From an uncultured Bacteroidota bacterium (GTDB lineage Bacteria; Bacteroidota; Bacteroidia; Bacteroidales; UBA12077): a stretch of 64,000 bases of DNA. The notes beneath the pieces are model-generated. The model was not told the DNA's origin. It ran no database searches and saw only the letters and a list, made by a program, of their open reading frames with translations. Numbering within the stretch: the first letter of the stretch is position 1; every line of letters begins with the position of its first letter. A program made the position numbers and the translations under genes. Shown piece by piece: positions 34,915 to 43,895 of the stretch. The DNA lies in the NCBI GenBank assembly GCA_913055635.1, contig CAJXLK010000019.1, positions 16,565 to 80,564 on the forward strand, read 5' to 3'.

Positions 34915-36345
34915 ATGAAATTTAATCCCGGACAATACAAGATCAAGGATGAACGCATGCAACCGTTCATCGATGCGGACGAAATATGGAATTTCATCGA
35001 AGAAACAAAGAACCCTGACAAACAGCAAGTTCGGGAAGTCATCTCCAAATCCCTGAACAAGGAGCGGCTTTCCCTGAGAGATACCGCCATTCTGGTCAAC
35101 GCCGATGACCCGGAACTGATTGAGGAGATCAAACAAGGGGCCCGCGATTTGAAAAACAAGATCTACGGCAACCGCATCGTACTGTTTGCCCCCCTTTACA
35201 TTGGCAATCGCTGCACCAATGACTGCAAATACTGTGGTTTTCGAACTTCCAACAAGTATGCTGTCCGGCGCACCCTTTCCGATGAAGAAATTGTCCATGA
35301 AGTGGAAGCCTTGGAGGACAACGGCCAGAAGCGTTTAATCCTCGTTTATGGGGAGCACCCGCACTATGATGCCGATTTTATAGCCCATACGGTAAAAAAA
35401 GTGTATGAGGTCAAAAAAGGCAACGGCGAGATTCGCCGGGTCAATATCAATGCAGCCCCTTTGGACATCGAGGGTTTCAAGACCGTTTGGGAAGCCGGCA
35501 TCGGCACCTACCAGATTTTCCAGGAGACTTACCATCCCAAAGCTTACAGCTGGTATCACCTGGGCGGCAAAAAGATGGATTATAACTGGCGGCTGACCTC
35601 CCTTGACCGGGCCCAGGAGGCAGGTGTGGATGATGTGGGCATTGGGGCTTTATTCGGCCTCTACGACTGGCGGTTTGAAGTATTGGGCCTGGTGCGCCAT
35701 ACCAATCATTTTGAGGCCTGCTACAATGTGGGGCCCCATACCATCTCTTTTCCCCGAATCAAGGATGCCGCTGAACTCGACATCGATCCCAAATGGGAGG
35801 TGAACGATGAAGATTTTGCCCGGCTGGTGGCTATCCTGCGCCTGGCCGTACCTTATACCGGCCTGATCCTGACAGCCCGCGAAAAGCCCGAGCTGCGAAA
35901 AGAAGTGATGGATTTTGGTGTCAGCCAAATAGACGGGGGCACCAAGATTGAACTGGGCTCCTATACCGACACCAAAAACGAAGAACAAAACCTGAACCGC
36001 GAACAATTCGAAATAGGCGATTCCCGCTCTCTGAATGATGTGATCGATGAACTGCTCGAAGATGGGTTCCTCCCCTCCTTCTGCACAGCTTGCTACCGGC
36101 TGGGACGTACCGGCGAACATTTCATGGAGTTCTCCGTACCCGGATTCATCAAGCGTTATTGTACCCCCAACGCCATCCTGACCCTGGCCGAATACCTGAC
36201 CGATTACGCTAAACCCCAAACGGCCGACAAAGGCTGGAAAGTCATCGAACGGGAAATTCAGAACCTGGACGGGTTCAAAAAAGTCGGGGAACTGCGCAAC
36301 CGCATCGAACGCATCAAGCAGGGAGAAAGGGATCTCTATTTCTAA
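34915..36345 (+). CDS. hydG: [FeFe]-hydrogenase H-cluster maturase HydG
   Basis: 476 residues. The radical SAM motif CxxxCxxC is at Cys100, Cys104 and Cys107 (NRCTNDCKYCGF). The C-terminal auxiliary-cluster motif CX2CX22C is at Cys390, Cys393 and Cys416, a spacing that separates HydG from ThiH. The enzyme splits tyrosine into p-cresol, CO and cyanide, delivering the Fe(CO)CN units of the H-cluster. Neither hydE, hydF nor a hydrogenase subunit is in the window. It lies 32 bases downstream of the receptor and 98 upstream of a second TM1266-like gene. Confidence 0.95.
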   Translation: MKFNPGQYKIKDERMQPFIDADEIWNFIEETKNPDKQQVREVISKSLNKERLSLRDTAILVNADDPELIEEIKQGARDLKNKIYGNRIVLFAPLYIGNRCTNDCKYCGFRTSNKYAVRRTLSDEEIVHEVEALEDNGQKRLILVYGEHPHYDADFIAHTVKKVYEVKKGNGEIRRVNINAAPLDIEGFKTVWEAGIGTYQIFQETYHPKAYSWYHLGGKKMDYNWRLTSLDRAQEAGVDDVGIGALFGLYDWRFEVLGLVRHTNHFEACYNVGPHTISFPRIKDAAELDIDPKWEVNDEDFARLVAILRLAVPYTGLILTAREKPELRKEVMDFGVSQIDGGTKIELGSYTDTKNEEQNLNREQFEIGDSRSLNDVIDELLEDGFLPSFCTACYRLGRTGEHFMEFSVPGFIKRYCTPNAILTLAEYLTDYAKPQTADKGWKVIEREIQNLDGFKKVGELRNRIERIKQGERDLYF

Positions 36346-36443
36346 TGCGTTTTCATAAAGCTTCCTTGCCTGCAACCGGTGCCCATCGGGTTAATGATAA
36401 ATATTTTGTATCTTAGGGGATACAAACCCCAAAAACAAATCCT

Positions 36444-36701
36444 ATGGAAGAAAAACGCATTCTGGGCATCTTAATCACTGACCGGAAAAAGGAAGCCGGC
36501 AACGTTCAGAAAGTCCTGACCCAGTTCGGCAGCTGCATCAAAACACGCCTTGGTCTGCACGAAACGGGCAACGAGGAGCTCAGCCGGGAAGGCCTTATTT
36601 TGCTGGAACTGGCCGGCGATCAAAAAGATAAAGACCAGTTGCAGCAGGAACTGGAAAAAATTGAGGGAACACAGACCAAAGAAATGGTTTTCTCCATGTA
36701 A
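36444..36701 (+). CDS. Second TM1266-like small protein
   Basis: 85 residues. It aligns along its whole length with the TM1266 protein at 32202: KRILGILITDRKKEAGNVQKVL against RIGTTVIRVLDRQSAGKLNAIL, then IKTRLGL, a strand LILLELAGD and IEGTQTKEMVFSM against IQGIQTKSVLLKN. It is therefore a probable paralogue with the same ACT-like fold, and the pair brackets the receptor and hydG. The function is unknown; metal, cofactor or hydrogenase sensing is an inference. Confidence 0.7.
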   Translation: MEEKRILGILITDRKKEAGNVQKVLTQFGSCIKTRLGLHETGNEELSREGLILLELAGDQKDKDQLQQELEKIEGTQTKEMVFSM

Positions 36702-36711
36702 ACCTTCCTGT

Positions 36712-36754
36712 CCTTAGTAACAGGTCTTAGCTGCAGACCTGTTACTAAGGCTTT
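36712..36754 (+). terminator. Strong terminator closing the hydG cluster
   Basis: CCTTAGTAACAGGTCT (36712-36727) pairs perfectly with AGACCTGTTACTAAGG (36735-36750) and is followed by CTTTTG. It separates the hydrogenase cluster from the convergent M14 peptidase gene. Confidence 0.85.
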
Positions 36755-36766
36755 TGCTATGATCCC

Positions 36767-39334
36767 TTATTCAATCAAACGACCGAAAAACAGGGCGTTC
36801 ATAAACAGCTTGTTGGTACCATACCAAAAAGCTCTGAAATTCGGATTGGCTGTAAAAGAAATGATGTTGCCCCCGCCCAGTTCGGTAATATGACAATAAG
36901 GGGAATTCCCCAGGAGCTTTTGATTTTCCTCCGACAAATAGCCGCTCATCAGGGGATTCTGCTGTATCATCACCGGGGTATCATAAGGCTGAGGGGTATT
37001 TTGATAAATGGCCTCGTTGTCCTTGAACACAGGCATCTTTTGCTCCCCCATTCCATAACCCACCGGGTGTGTCGGATCGACCGAAGCCCGGAGGATCACT
37101 CCGTTGATGGCCTGGGCCTGTAGGGCATTGCGCCTTTTGTTGTAAGGCAGGGTGCGGGTGGAATCGAGCCGGGAAATCTCCTTTTGTTCAAGATCACTCA
37201 TGCCTTGATCCATAAGCCACTGGTTGGCCCGTTCCAGGGCCACCATCAAATTGCCTTCTTCCACCCAGCTTGTCAACTTCTTTTGGGTCGTCTTCCCCCA
37301 CTCATAATTGCCATCGGGCAGGATGAGGGTATTGAAATCAAACAGGTTGATTTGTTTCAGGGCTTCAGGGCGCACCATCACCACGGGAATCTGAAAACGG
37401 TGATCCAGCAGATGCCAGATCTCGCCGGATGAATAGCTGCTGGTACCTTCACCGGTGACCATTAAGATATGGGGTTGTTCGAGGCCGGCCATGCTCCAGC
37501 TGCCCAAATCCAGCCCCCGTGGGGTTAATGCGGTTTCCAGGCTGTAAATATCAATGCCCGATTGGTCGGCGACATCACGGACGATTTGGAAAACTTTTGC
37601 CGGTTGAGATTTTTGTTGGCGTGAAGAGATAAAAACACTGCCTGGCGGAAAAGCGACCTGGCCCTGTGGCGTTTTGGCCGTGAGCGATTTCTCTGCCGTC
37701 TTCAGGATCAGCCCTTTTTCCTGCAACTGATGCATGGCAGAATAAAGGTTATAGGGGTTGCTGCGCACCATGTAACCTACGGGGCTTTTTCCGCCCACCA
37801 GCTTACCTTCAGCGGAAGCGGTCTTATTGACCATTTTCCCCTTTAATTGATTGGCCACCTTTTGCTGATCAACGGCCTTATAGGTCAAATTAAAGGCCAG
37901 GGGCATGGTCCAGGCGGAAACATCGTAAAAGATGCTGTCCTCAAAACGGGTCCGCTTCTCAAACAAGCTCTTGATAAAACGATACTGAGGCTGATCGAGT
38001 GAAACCATGTAACTGGATTGCCGGGGAAAATCCTGATTATCCACGGTATGATCGCTGGCTAAATGGTGTACCTGAATCTGGTGGAGATCCAGCAGCTCCA
38101 GGAAATGGCGAAGGCGGGTGGGGTCGTGCCTGGCCCGAAAAAGATAAGCTTTCACCGGGTCTTGTTGGTATTTTGCTGAAGCCTCTTCAAAAAATTCCCG
38201 CTGATAAGTATTCAGGTCGGCCCGATGCGCCATTGCGCCTTCCATGGTGGAAAGGGAAACGGTAAAATGGTTGCGGATGGATTCAGCAAAGGTTTGCCTG
38301 CCCTGGTCATTTTCAAGGACCTGCCCCATCACCCTCGATTGTTCAAACAAAATACCGATGCTGCCCTGGCCGTCGGGATAGGTCGATCCCTTGCCATAGT
38401 AAAAATCGTCAAATCCTTCTTCACTGAAATACAGGGATCCTATCTCATCCAGGGCCCGGGCATGATGGTGGGATAATTTTTTGGTCAGGGTGAAATTGCG
38501 CTCCGGGGTTCGGGGATTGACCCGCTGGGGTTCGCCCGGTTGGAAAAAGAAGGTTGAATTGGAGCCCATCTCGTGGTGGTCGGTAACCACATGGGGTTTC
38601 CACGCATGGAAAAGTTTCAGCCGGGCTTTGGATTCAGGGTGCTGAGCCGGCATCCAATCGCGGTTCAAATCGAACCAATAGTGATTGGTGCGGCCTCCAG
38701 GCCAGGCTTCACGGAACTGTCGGTCACGCCTATCACCCGTCTGAACCCGGTGCATATGCATATTGCTCCACTGGGCGGCCCGGTTAAAGCCATCGGGATT
38801 CAATACGGGGTCAACCAAAATCACTAGGCTGTCAAGCAAATGCTGAACCTCGGCAGAATGCGAGGCGGCCAGATAATAGGCCGTCAGCATGGCGGCATGA
38901 GCCGGGCTCGCTTCATTGCCATGTACACTATACCCCAGCCATACAATCAATGGCATATCCTGTTTCACATAAGCATTGCTGCGGCCATGGATATAATCCT
39001 GGTGCGCCTGGCGGATTTGCCTGAGGCGTTGATGGTTTTCGCGGGAAGTGATCGTAAGCATCTGCAAGGGCCGGTTTTCATGGGTGCGCCCGTATTCCTG
39101 GATGTCCACCCGCGGTGAACGTTCAGCCAAACCAGCCATATAACGCGATAGCTGATCATGCGAAAAATGCCACCAGCCAAAACGATGGCCACTGAAATGG
39201 CCCGGATAAGGCATATCCTGCCTGACAGCAGCGGTATCTCCGCCTAAATAAAAGGACAGACCCTTTTGGGCAAAACCCATCGTAGTGGTAAAAATCAACA
39301 GCAGGGCAAGAAAATAGACACGGAAAAAGTTCAT
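36767..39334 (-). CDS. Large secreted M14-family metallocarboxypeptidase
   Basis: 855 residues. A signal peptide (about 1-22) precedes an M14 zinc-carboxypeptidase domain with HxxE at His138/Glu141 (GYSVHGNEASPAHAAML), the third-ligand region VTDHHEMGSNSTFFF and DPVLNPDGFNRAAQW. The ~450-residue C-terminal part continues with a domain resembling a class I glutamine-amidotransferase-like fold, common in the long Bacteroidota M14 proteins. It is likely periplasmic or secreted and acts on peptides or peptidoglycan. Single gene. Confidence 0.9.
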   Translation of the reverse strand: MNFFRVYFLALLLIFTTTMGFAQKGLSFYLGGDTAAVRQDMPYPGHFSGHRFGWWHFSHDQLSRYMAGLAERSPRVDIQEYGRTHENRPLQMLTITSRENHQRLRQIRQAHQDYIHGRSNAYVKQDMPLIVWLGYSVHGNEASPAHAAMLTAYYLAASHSAEVQHLLDSLVILVDPVLNPDGFNRAAQWSNMHMHRVQTGDRRDRQFREAWPGGRTNHYWFDLNRDWMPAQHPESKARLKLFHAWKPHVVTDHHEMGSNSTFFFQPGEPQRVNPRTPERNFTLTKKLSHHHARALDEIGSLYFSEEGFDDFYYGKGSTYPDGQGSIGILFEQSRVMGQVLENDQGRQTFAESIRNHFTVSLSTMEGAMAHRADLNTYQREFFEEASAKYQQDPVKAYLFRARHDPTRLRHFLELLDLHQIQVHHLASDHTVDNQDFPRQSSYMVSLDQPQYRFIKSLFEKRTRFEDSIFYDVSAWTMPLAFNLTYKAVDQQKVANQLKGKMVNKTASAEGKLVGGKSPVGYMVRSNPYNLYSAMHQLQEKGLILKTAEKSLTAKTPQGQVAFPPGSVFISSRQQKSQPAKVFQIVRDVADQSGIDIYSLETALTPRGLDLGSWSMAGLEQPHILMVTGEGTSSYSSGEIWHLLDHRFQIPVVMVRPEALKQINLFDFNTLILPDGNYEWGKTTQKKLTSWVEEGNLMVALERANQWLMDQGMSDLEQKEISRLDSTRTLPYNKRRNALQAQAINGVILRASVDPTHPVGYGMGEQKMPVFKDNEAIYQNTPQPYDTPVMIQQNPLMSGYLSEENQKLLGNSPYCHITELGGGNIISFTANPNFRAFWYGTNKLFMNALFFGRLIE

Positions 39335-39408
39335 TCGTATAAAGTTTAATTAACAGTTTGTATTTCAGTATAATAATAGTATATCATCGTTGATCTCGGT
39401 AACCTCTG

Positions 39409-39472
39409 CCATGGAACCTGCATGGAATAATCATGTCCTTGTTGAGAAAGTTACTGGAGGCAGGTTTCATGG
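39409..39472 (+). repeat. Hairpin element copy B (CCTTGTTG loop)
   Basis: CCATGGAACCTGC (39409-39421) pairs with GCAGGTTTCATGG (39460-39472) with one G-T pair. The loop is GAATAATCATGTCCTTGTTG-like. Arms and loop closely match copy A at 7008-7066, 32 kb away. Confidence 0.7.
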
Positions 39473-39880
39473 GAATAAAGACTTATTAAAAGTTATCAAT
39501 CAGTATAGTATAGTATTGCACCATTTGTCATTTAACGGAACGTTATCCATGGAGACCGCATGCTTTATGCATTTCATTGTTATGGGAGTGCGTGCATCAT
39601 CCTGCTGTAAAGGTTCCTGCATGCTTTTTTATTTAAGGCAATGCAATGACTTGTAGTTCACTCTCATGCATGGGATTTCAAAATGAAATGGAGCTATCAT
39701 CTATGGTCATTAGATCTTCTTCACCGGATAAAGTTTAAAAAATATTCGCCTGCGTCCATATCCGGTGCCCTTTTGATCGCGCTCCAAAACAAATACGAAG
39801 CGGGTGTTATTCATCAATTTTTCTTAAATTGGTCCTTCAATGCCCCCATTAAGGCTAAACCATCAGAATTTTGCCCCAAT

Positions 39881-40048
39881 GTTTAAACTGGAGAAGTTTC
39901 TGCTTGTTATAGTTTAGCCGTTGTTTAAACCGCGATGGGGTTTGATTGTTGCACGTCAGCCTCTGTTTAAATCCTACAGAGCTCTACTTGTTATAGATCA
40001 GCCGATGTTCAACTCTGCTGGTCAGAATACGGCCGCATTGAGCCATTC
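39881..40048 (+). repeat. Degenerate tandem repeat with exact 42-base period
   Basis: Unit starts GTTTAAAC, GTTTAAAC, GTTTAAAT and GTTCAACT fall at 39881, 39923, 39965 and 40007, exactly 42 bases apart. Units share CTTGTTATAG and AGCCG blocks. In one frame each unit encodes 14 residues (FKPRWGLIVARQPL, FKSYRALLVIDQPM), with a stop codon in the first unit. Confidence 0.7.
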
Positions 40049-40199
40049 TTGCGCCCCCAACCTCAGGATAAAGGGCTATTACGGGCTGTATGGGGCACGA
40101 GAGCCTTGATCTGAGGGATTCATTAAATTGGTGGGGGTAAAATCAGATCAAACAAGCCCTAATTAAGTCAAAATCAAGTCAAATCAAAGAGCGATAACC

Positions 40200-40865
40200 A
40201 TGACCAATCAGGAACAAGACCAAACCAACAGGATTCCGCTCATAGGAGAGCGTTTTCCGGAGATGCACGTAGTTACCACCCATGGCCCCCAGGTACTGCC
40301 CCGTTATTACAAGGGCAAATGGATGGTGCTGTTCAGTCATCCGGCCGATTATACACCGGTATGCACCACTGAATTTGCTGCATTGGCCAAAAGAATTGAA
40401 GAATTCAGGGCCCTCAATACCGAGTTAATCGGTTTATCCATGGACCAGGTTTTTTCGCACATCAAGTGGCTGGAATGGATTAAAGAGAAGCTGGGCATTG
40501 AGGTTACCTTCCCGGTGATTGCCGACAGCAAGGGGCATATAGCAACACGCCTGGGCATGTTGCAGCCCGGCAGGGGTTCTTCCACGGTAAGGGCTGTTTT
40601 CATTGTAGATCCCAACAGTTTCATCAGGTTGGTTCTCTATTACCCTTCGGAGGTAGGCAGAAAGACCGATGAAATCCTTCGCACCATCAAAGCCCTGCAG
40701 CTGTCCGACCAGCAAAACGTTTCCACCCCCGCCGACTGGCCCGAAAATGATTTGATTGAAAACAAGGTGGTTTTGCCACCGGCCAAAGATGTGGATTCAG
40801 CCGAGAAAAGGAAAAACTGCGAAAATTCCTACGACTGGTGGTTCTGCTATAAAGATCCCGATTGA
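40200..40865 (+). CDS. 1-Cys (Prx6-type) peroxiredoxin
   Basis: 221 residues. The peroxidatic Cys55 is in [16 protein letters not shown], the Prx6-type form of the motif. The C-terminal extension and length are those of the Prx6 family. The C-terminus ends in an unusual aromatic/Cys tail ([12 protein letters not shown]). It reduces hydrogen peroxide and alkyl peroxides in the cytosol, consistent with oxygen defence in an anaerobe. The sequence encoding the tail is imperfectly repeated 73 bases downstream, after the stop. Confidence 0.93.
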   Translation: MTNQEQDQTNRIPLIGERFPEMHVVTTHGPQVLPRYYKGKWMVLFSHPADYTPVCTTEFAALAKRIEEFRALNTELIGLSMDQVFSHIKWLEWIKEKLGIEVTFPVIADSKGHIATRLGMLQPGRGSSTVRAVFIVDPNSFIRLVLYYPSEVGRKTDEILRTIKALQLSDQQNVSTPADWPENDLIENKVVLPPAKDVDSAEKRKNCENSYDWWFCYKDPD

Positions 40866-41030
40866 TTCACCTCATAAGGATTGAACCCACAGCAAAAAAT
40901 GGAATTTTGCCGGTGGTTCTGCTATAGAGCCCCTGACTGATGAGACAAGGAAATCAAAGCAGGCCAACAATTCTGAAATCGAGGTATGGAAGCATCCACC
41001 GGCTCTTTTTATTAAGGCGAAAGGGGGCAT

Positions 41031-41819
41031 TCATTTTTTACGGGGGTTGCCCATCCCTCTAAGGTAGAGGTCTTTTTTGATCTGAAAATCTTTTTCCGGC
41101 TGCAATCTTTGGCCGATGGGCTGGATCAGCTCCCTGCCTTCGGCCCGGGGATTTTTGATTTTCGGATCGATGGGGTAGGCATTCATATACTGGGCCGGAT
41201 AGGGGCTCATCAGCCCGAGGATATCCTGAAGGGGTGTTTGCTGGCTGAGCCATTCTTTTTCAGCATCTTCAGGCAGGATGACCGGTGAGCGGTGATGGGG
41301 CAGTTTACGGATCAACTCATTGGCCACGGTGGTAATAATGGAGAAGGATTCGAGCTGTTCGCCTGTTTGGGGATTTTTCCAGCGATCCCAAATGCCGGCG
41401 AAGGCAAAAGGACGCCGGTGATTTTTCAGGTACAGCAGATAGGGCTTGCTCAGTCCCTGCTCGGTAGTTCCTTCAATAAAGGCATCGGCCACCACCAGGC
41501 ATCGCTGTGAGCGCACCGGTTTGCGAAAAGCGGGTTTGCGATGAATTTCGCGTGCCCCTCGGTAATTGGGATCATTCTCCTTATTCTTGCTGCCTTCGGC
41601 CCGGGCATTGAAAAGGTACATGGGCTTTTTGGACCAAAAAGGCGTCAGCCCGAACTGATACATTTGCAGCTGGTCAGGCTTCTCACTGGTGATCACCGGC
41701 GCTTTTTGGCCGGGGCTGATGTTGTAGCTGGGCTTATACCCCAGTTGTTCCGGGACACTCACCTGGAAACGTTTTTCAATGGTTTCCACCTTCTGCACTT
41801 CGATGTATCTGCCGCACAT
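41031..41819 (-). CDS. SOS response-associated peptidase (SRAP, YedK/HMCES)
   Basis: 262 residues. Catalytic Cys2 is in MCGRY. Other family landmarks are YNISPGQKAPVI, LFNARAEGSKNK and the active-site His in LPHHRSPVILPEDAEKEWL. SRAP proteins form a covalent thiazolidine crosslink with abasic sites in single-stranded DNA. It is on the minus strand between the convergent peroxiredoxin and upstream lnt; 69 bases separate it from lnt. No SOS box was recognised. Confidence 0.93.
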   Translation of the reverse strand: MCGRYIEVQKVETIEKRFQVSVPEQLGYKPSYNISPGQKAPVITSEKPDQLQMYQFGLTPFWSKKPMYLFNARAEGSKNKENDPNYRGAREIHRKPAFRKPVRSQRCLVVADAFIEGTTEQGLSKPYLLYLKNHRRPFAFAGIWDRWKNPQTGEQLESFSIITTVANELIRKLPHHRSPVILPEDAEKEWLSQQTPLQDILGLMSPYPAQYMNAYPIDPKIKNPRAEGRELIQPIGQRLQPEKDFQIKKDLYLRGMGNPRKK

Positions 41820-41888
41820 GATCTTTGGATTTGGGTGAACCGGGTATAAGTTAATGAAAAAAAAGCTTTAGGGCAAACCCGAACGCGA

Positions 41889-43532
41889 TCAGGATCCCCC
41901 TGCCCTAAGTCTTTCCAGGTCAGCGTGCCGGCTGCGGTTGACCAGCACTTTGGCCACCAGGTAAAGCAGGGCAAAGACAGCCATAAAATCCCCTATCCGG
42001 CCGATGTAATCTCCATAACGCACATAAACGGTGCGGGCATCATTGGCCTGGAGGGTGCCTTTCAGGGCGGTTCGCTCCCACCATCCGGCAGATTTCACTA
42101 CATCTCCCCGCTGATTGATGAAACAGGAAATCCCCGTATTGGCTGCCCGGGCAATGCTGCGGCGGGTCTCGATGGCCCTTAACCTGGCATAATTCATATG
42201 CTGGCGGTAGCCAATGGTCTCGCCCCACCAGCCGTCATTGGTCAGGATAAAAATCAGGTTGGCCCCGTTTTTCACATAATCAGAAACATACGCGCCATAA
42301 ATCGATTCATAGCAAATGACCGGGGCAATTTGCAGGGCTCCGCCGGGGGCCTGAAAAGTTTCGCGGTTGTTCTGGGTGCCCCGGGTAACCGTGTTGCCGC
42401 CCAAATCAACGATCAGCTCGTCGAGAAACCCCAAAACCCCGGAATAGGGCATTTTCTCGACCCCTGCCACCAGCCTCGACTTATGATAAATGGGCCAGTG
42501 ACCACTTGTATCAACCTGGATGGCCGAATTGTAACGGGCAATCCATGAATGGCTCTGACCAATCCGGCGGGCGGAAGGCACGGGTTGGTGCTGATCCTTA
42601 AATTTTCGGAAACTCTCCATGCCCACCACCACCTTCAAACGGGGTTGGACCTTTACGAGTGAATCAATCCGCAAGAGGGAAGGATGTTGGCGGATTTTTG
42701 ATTCCTGCACATTCTGATGAATTACCGTCTCCGGCCCTACCAGATAATCCATCCGGGAGTCGGCAATGCTGTCGGCCAGGTGCATGAAGATATCCATTTG
42801 CTGCTGGTGAGACATCCCCGAAAACTTGTCCTGATAAGGATCAATGCTTGGCTGTACAATTCCGATATAATAAGGGTTTTTGGCTGGCTTATAATCCCGG
42901 TAAATAAACAGTGAAAGCACAATGGGGGCAATGATCAGGCTCAGCAGAAAAATGATCCGGGGCCATTGGGTATGAACCGTCTTATGAACGATATAATGTC
43001 TGAGGATGGCAAAAATCAATAAATTGACGGCCACCACCCAAAGGGTTCCCCCCAGGGTGCCGGTCAGCTCATACCACTGAATCAGACTGATGTCCTTGGC
43101 AAAACCATTGCCCAGGTTCAGCCAGGGCCAGGATATTTCGGTATTCAGGTAAAGATGTTCCCAGCCAATCCAATAAACCAACAGGGAAAAGTTTCCAAAC
43201 TGCCGACCCAGGTTCCGCTTGGTCAGATGAAACAAAAGGAACACCACGGAGATAAAAAAGCTGTTGACCACAATAACGATCAGGGCCCCGGGCAGGGTGG
43301 CCTTGCCAATCCACCAGGTAGTCAGGGCATTCCATATAAAAAACGTAAGCCAGCCATATCCAAAAAGCACCACGGGCCGATTACGTTCTTTGGTACTGAA
43401 AAAGTATTCTTCAATAAACAGCAGGGGAATCATCGCCACCAAAAGGATGATACCGGAGAACCACGGGTAGAAAGGCAAACTCATCAGGATGCCGCTTATT
43501 ATGGACAGGGCCAACAGTCTATGTTGCTTCAT
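41889..43532 (-). CDS. lnt: Apolipoprotein N-acyltransferase
   Basis: 547 residues. Six or so N-terminal membrane helices (to about residue 215) are followed by a periplasmic carbon-nitrogen hydrolase domain (about 225-505) and a final helix. Catalytic-triad contexts are VGPETVIHQN (Glu), the central KSRLVAGVEKMPYSG (Lys) and PVICYESIYGAYV (Cys). The enzyme adds the third acyl chain to lipoproteins. The start lies 30 bases from palindrome array 2. Confidence 0.93.
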   Translation of the reverse strand: MKQHRLLALSIISGILMSLPFYPWFSGIILLVAMIPLLFIEEYFFSTKERNRPVVLFGYGWLTFFIWNALTTWWIGKATLPGALIVIVVNSFFISVVFLLFHLTKRNLGRQFGNFSLLVYWIGWEHLYLNTEISWPWLNLGNGFAKDISLIQWYELTGTLGGTLWVVAVNLLIFAILRHYIVHKTVHTQWPRIIFLLSLIIAPIVLSLFIYRDYKPAKNPYYIGIVQPSIDPYQDKFSGMSHQQQMDIFMHLADSIADSRMDYLVGPETVIHQNVQESKIRQHPSLLRIDSLVKVQPRLKVVVGMESFRKFKDQHQPVPSARRIGQSHSWIARYNSAIQVDTSGHWPIYHKSRLVAGVEKMPYSGVLGFLDELIVDLGGNTVTRGTQNNRETFQAPGGALQIAPVICYESIYGAYVSDYVKNGANLIFILTNDGWWGETIGYRQHMNYARLRAIETRRSIARAANTGISCFINQRGDVVKSAGWWERTALKGTLQANDARTVYVRYGDYIGRIGDFMAVFALLYLVAKVLVNRSRHADLERLRAGGS

Positions 43533-43562
43533 TGTTATTAAGACTTATTTTGGGGTGATTTC

Positions 43563-43775
43563 GACCCCGCTTAGCGGGGGGTATGATTTCGACCCCGCTT
43601 AGCGGGGGTATGATTTTGACCCCGCTTAGCGGGGGGTATGATTTCGACCCCGCTTAGCGGGGGTATGATTTTGACCCCGCTTAGCGGGGGTATGATTTTG
43701 ACCCCGCTTAGCGGGGGTATGATTTTGACCCCGCTTAGCGGGGAGTATGATTTCGACCCCGCTTAGCGGGGGTAT
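43563..43775. repeat. Palindrome array 2 (eight regular units)
   Basis: Eight copies of GACCCCGCTTAGCGGGGG occur at 43563, 43591, 43618, 43646, 43673, 43700, 43727 and 43755, joined by TATGATTTT or TATGATTTC, giving a 27-28-base period. Each unit has a 7-base-pair inverted repeat around a central T. All units point the same way. The array fills the space between the divergent lnt and aldehyde dehydrogenase genes. Confidence 0.95.
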
Positions 43776-43865
43776 TAACCGGGGTGTTATTCCACGGTAA
43801 TTTGCAAAGGTAACACATTTTGCTAAGATGATAACCGAAGGGGGAAATGATTGGTTTATGTTTTG

Positions 43866-43873
43866 TAGATTTG
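43866..43873 (+). promoter_or_regulatory. Consensus -7 element (TAGATTTG) for aldehyde dehydrogenase
   Basis: TAGATTTG matches TAnnTTTG exactly, 22 bases before the start codon and 91 bases after the palindrome array. Confidence 0.65.
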
Positions 43874-43895
43874 CAAATAAAACAACAGCAAGCCT

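Larger units (their letters stand above)
39335..40199. repeat. Repeat-rich 865-base intergenic region
   Basis: No supported gene lies here, but four kinds of repeated structure do: hairpin copy B (39409-39472), a relative at 39549-39596 (GCATGCTTTATGCATTTCATTG), an inverted CCTGCATG/CATGCATGGG piece at about 39618-39672, and an exact 42-base-period tandem repeat at 39881-40048. Short ORFs across the region do not resemble known proteins. The region separates the divergent M14 peptidase and peroxiredoxin genes. Confidence 0.6.

Noticed and set aside
39390..39886. Short plus-strand ORFs between the M14 peptidase and peroxiredoxin genes
   Set aside because: They cross hairpin elements, show no protein family features, and have no promoter or ribosome-binding site.
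43563..43775. CRISPR-like array
   Set aside because: The spacers are a constant 9-12-base TATGATTTY rather than unique 30-40-base sequences, the repeat is a bare palindrome, and no cas gene is present.
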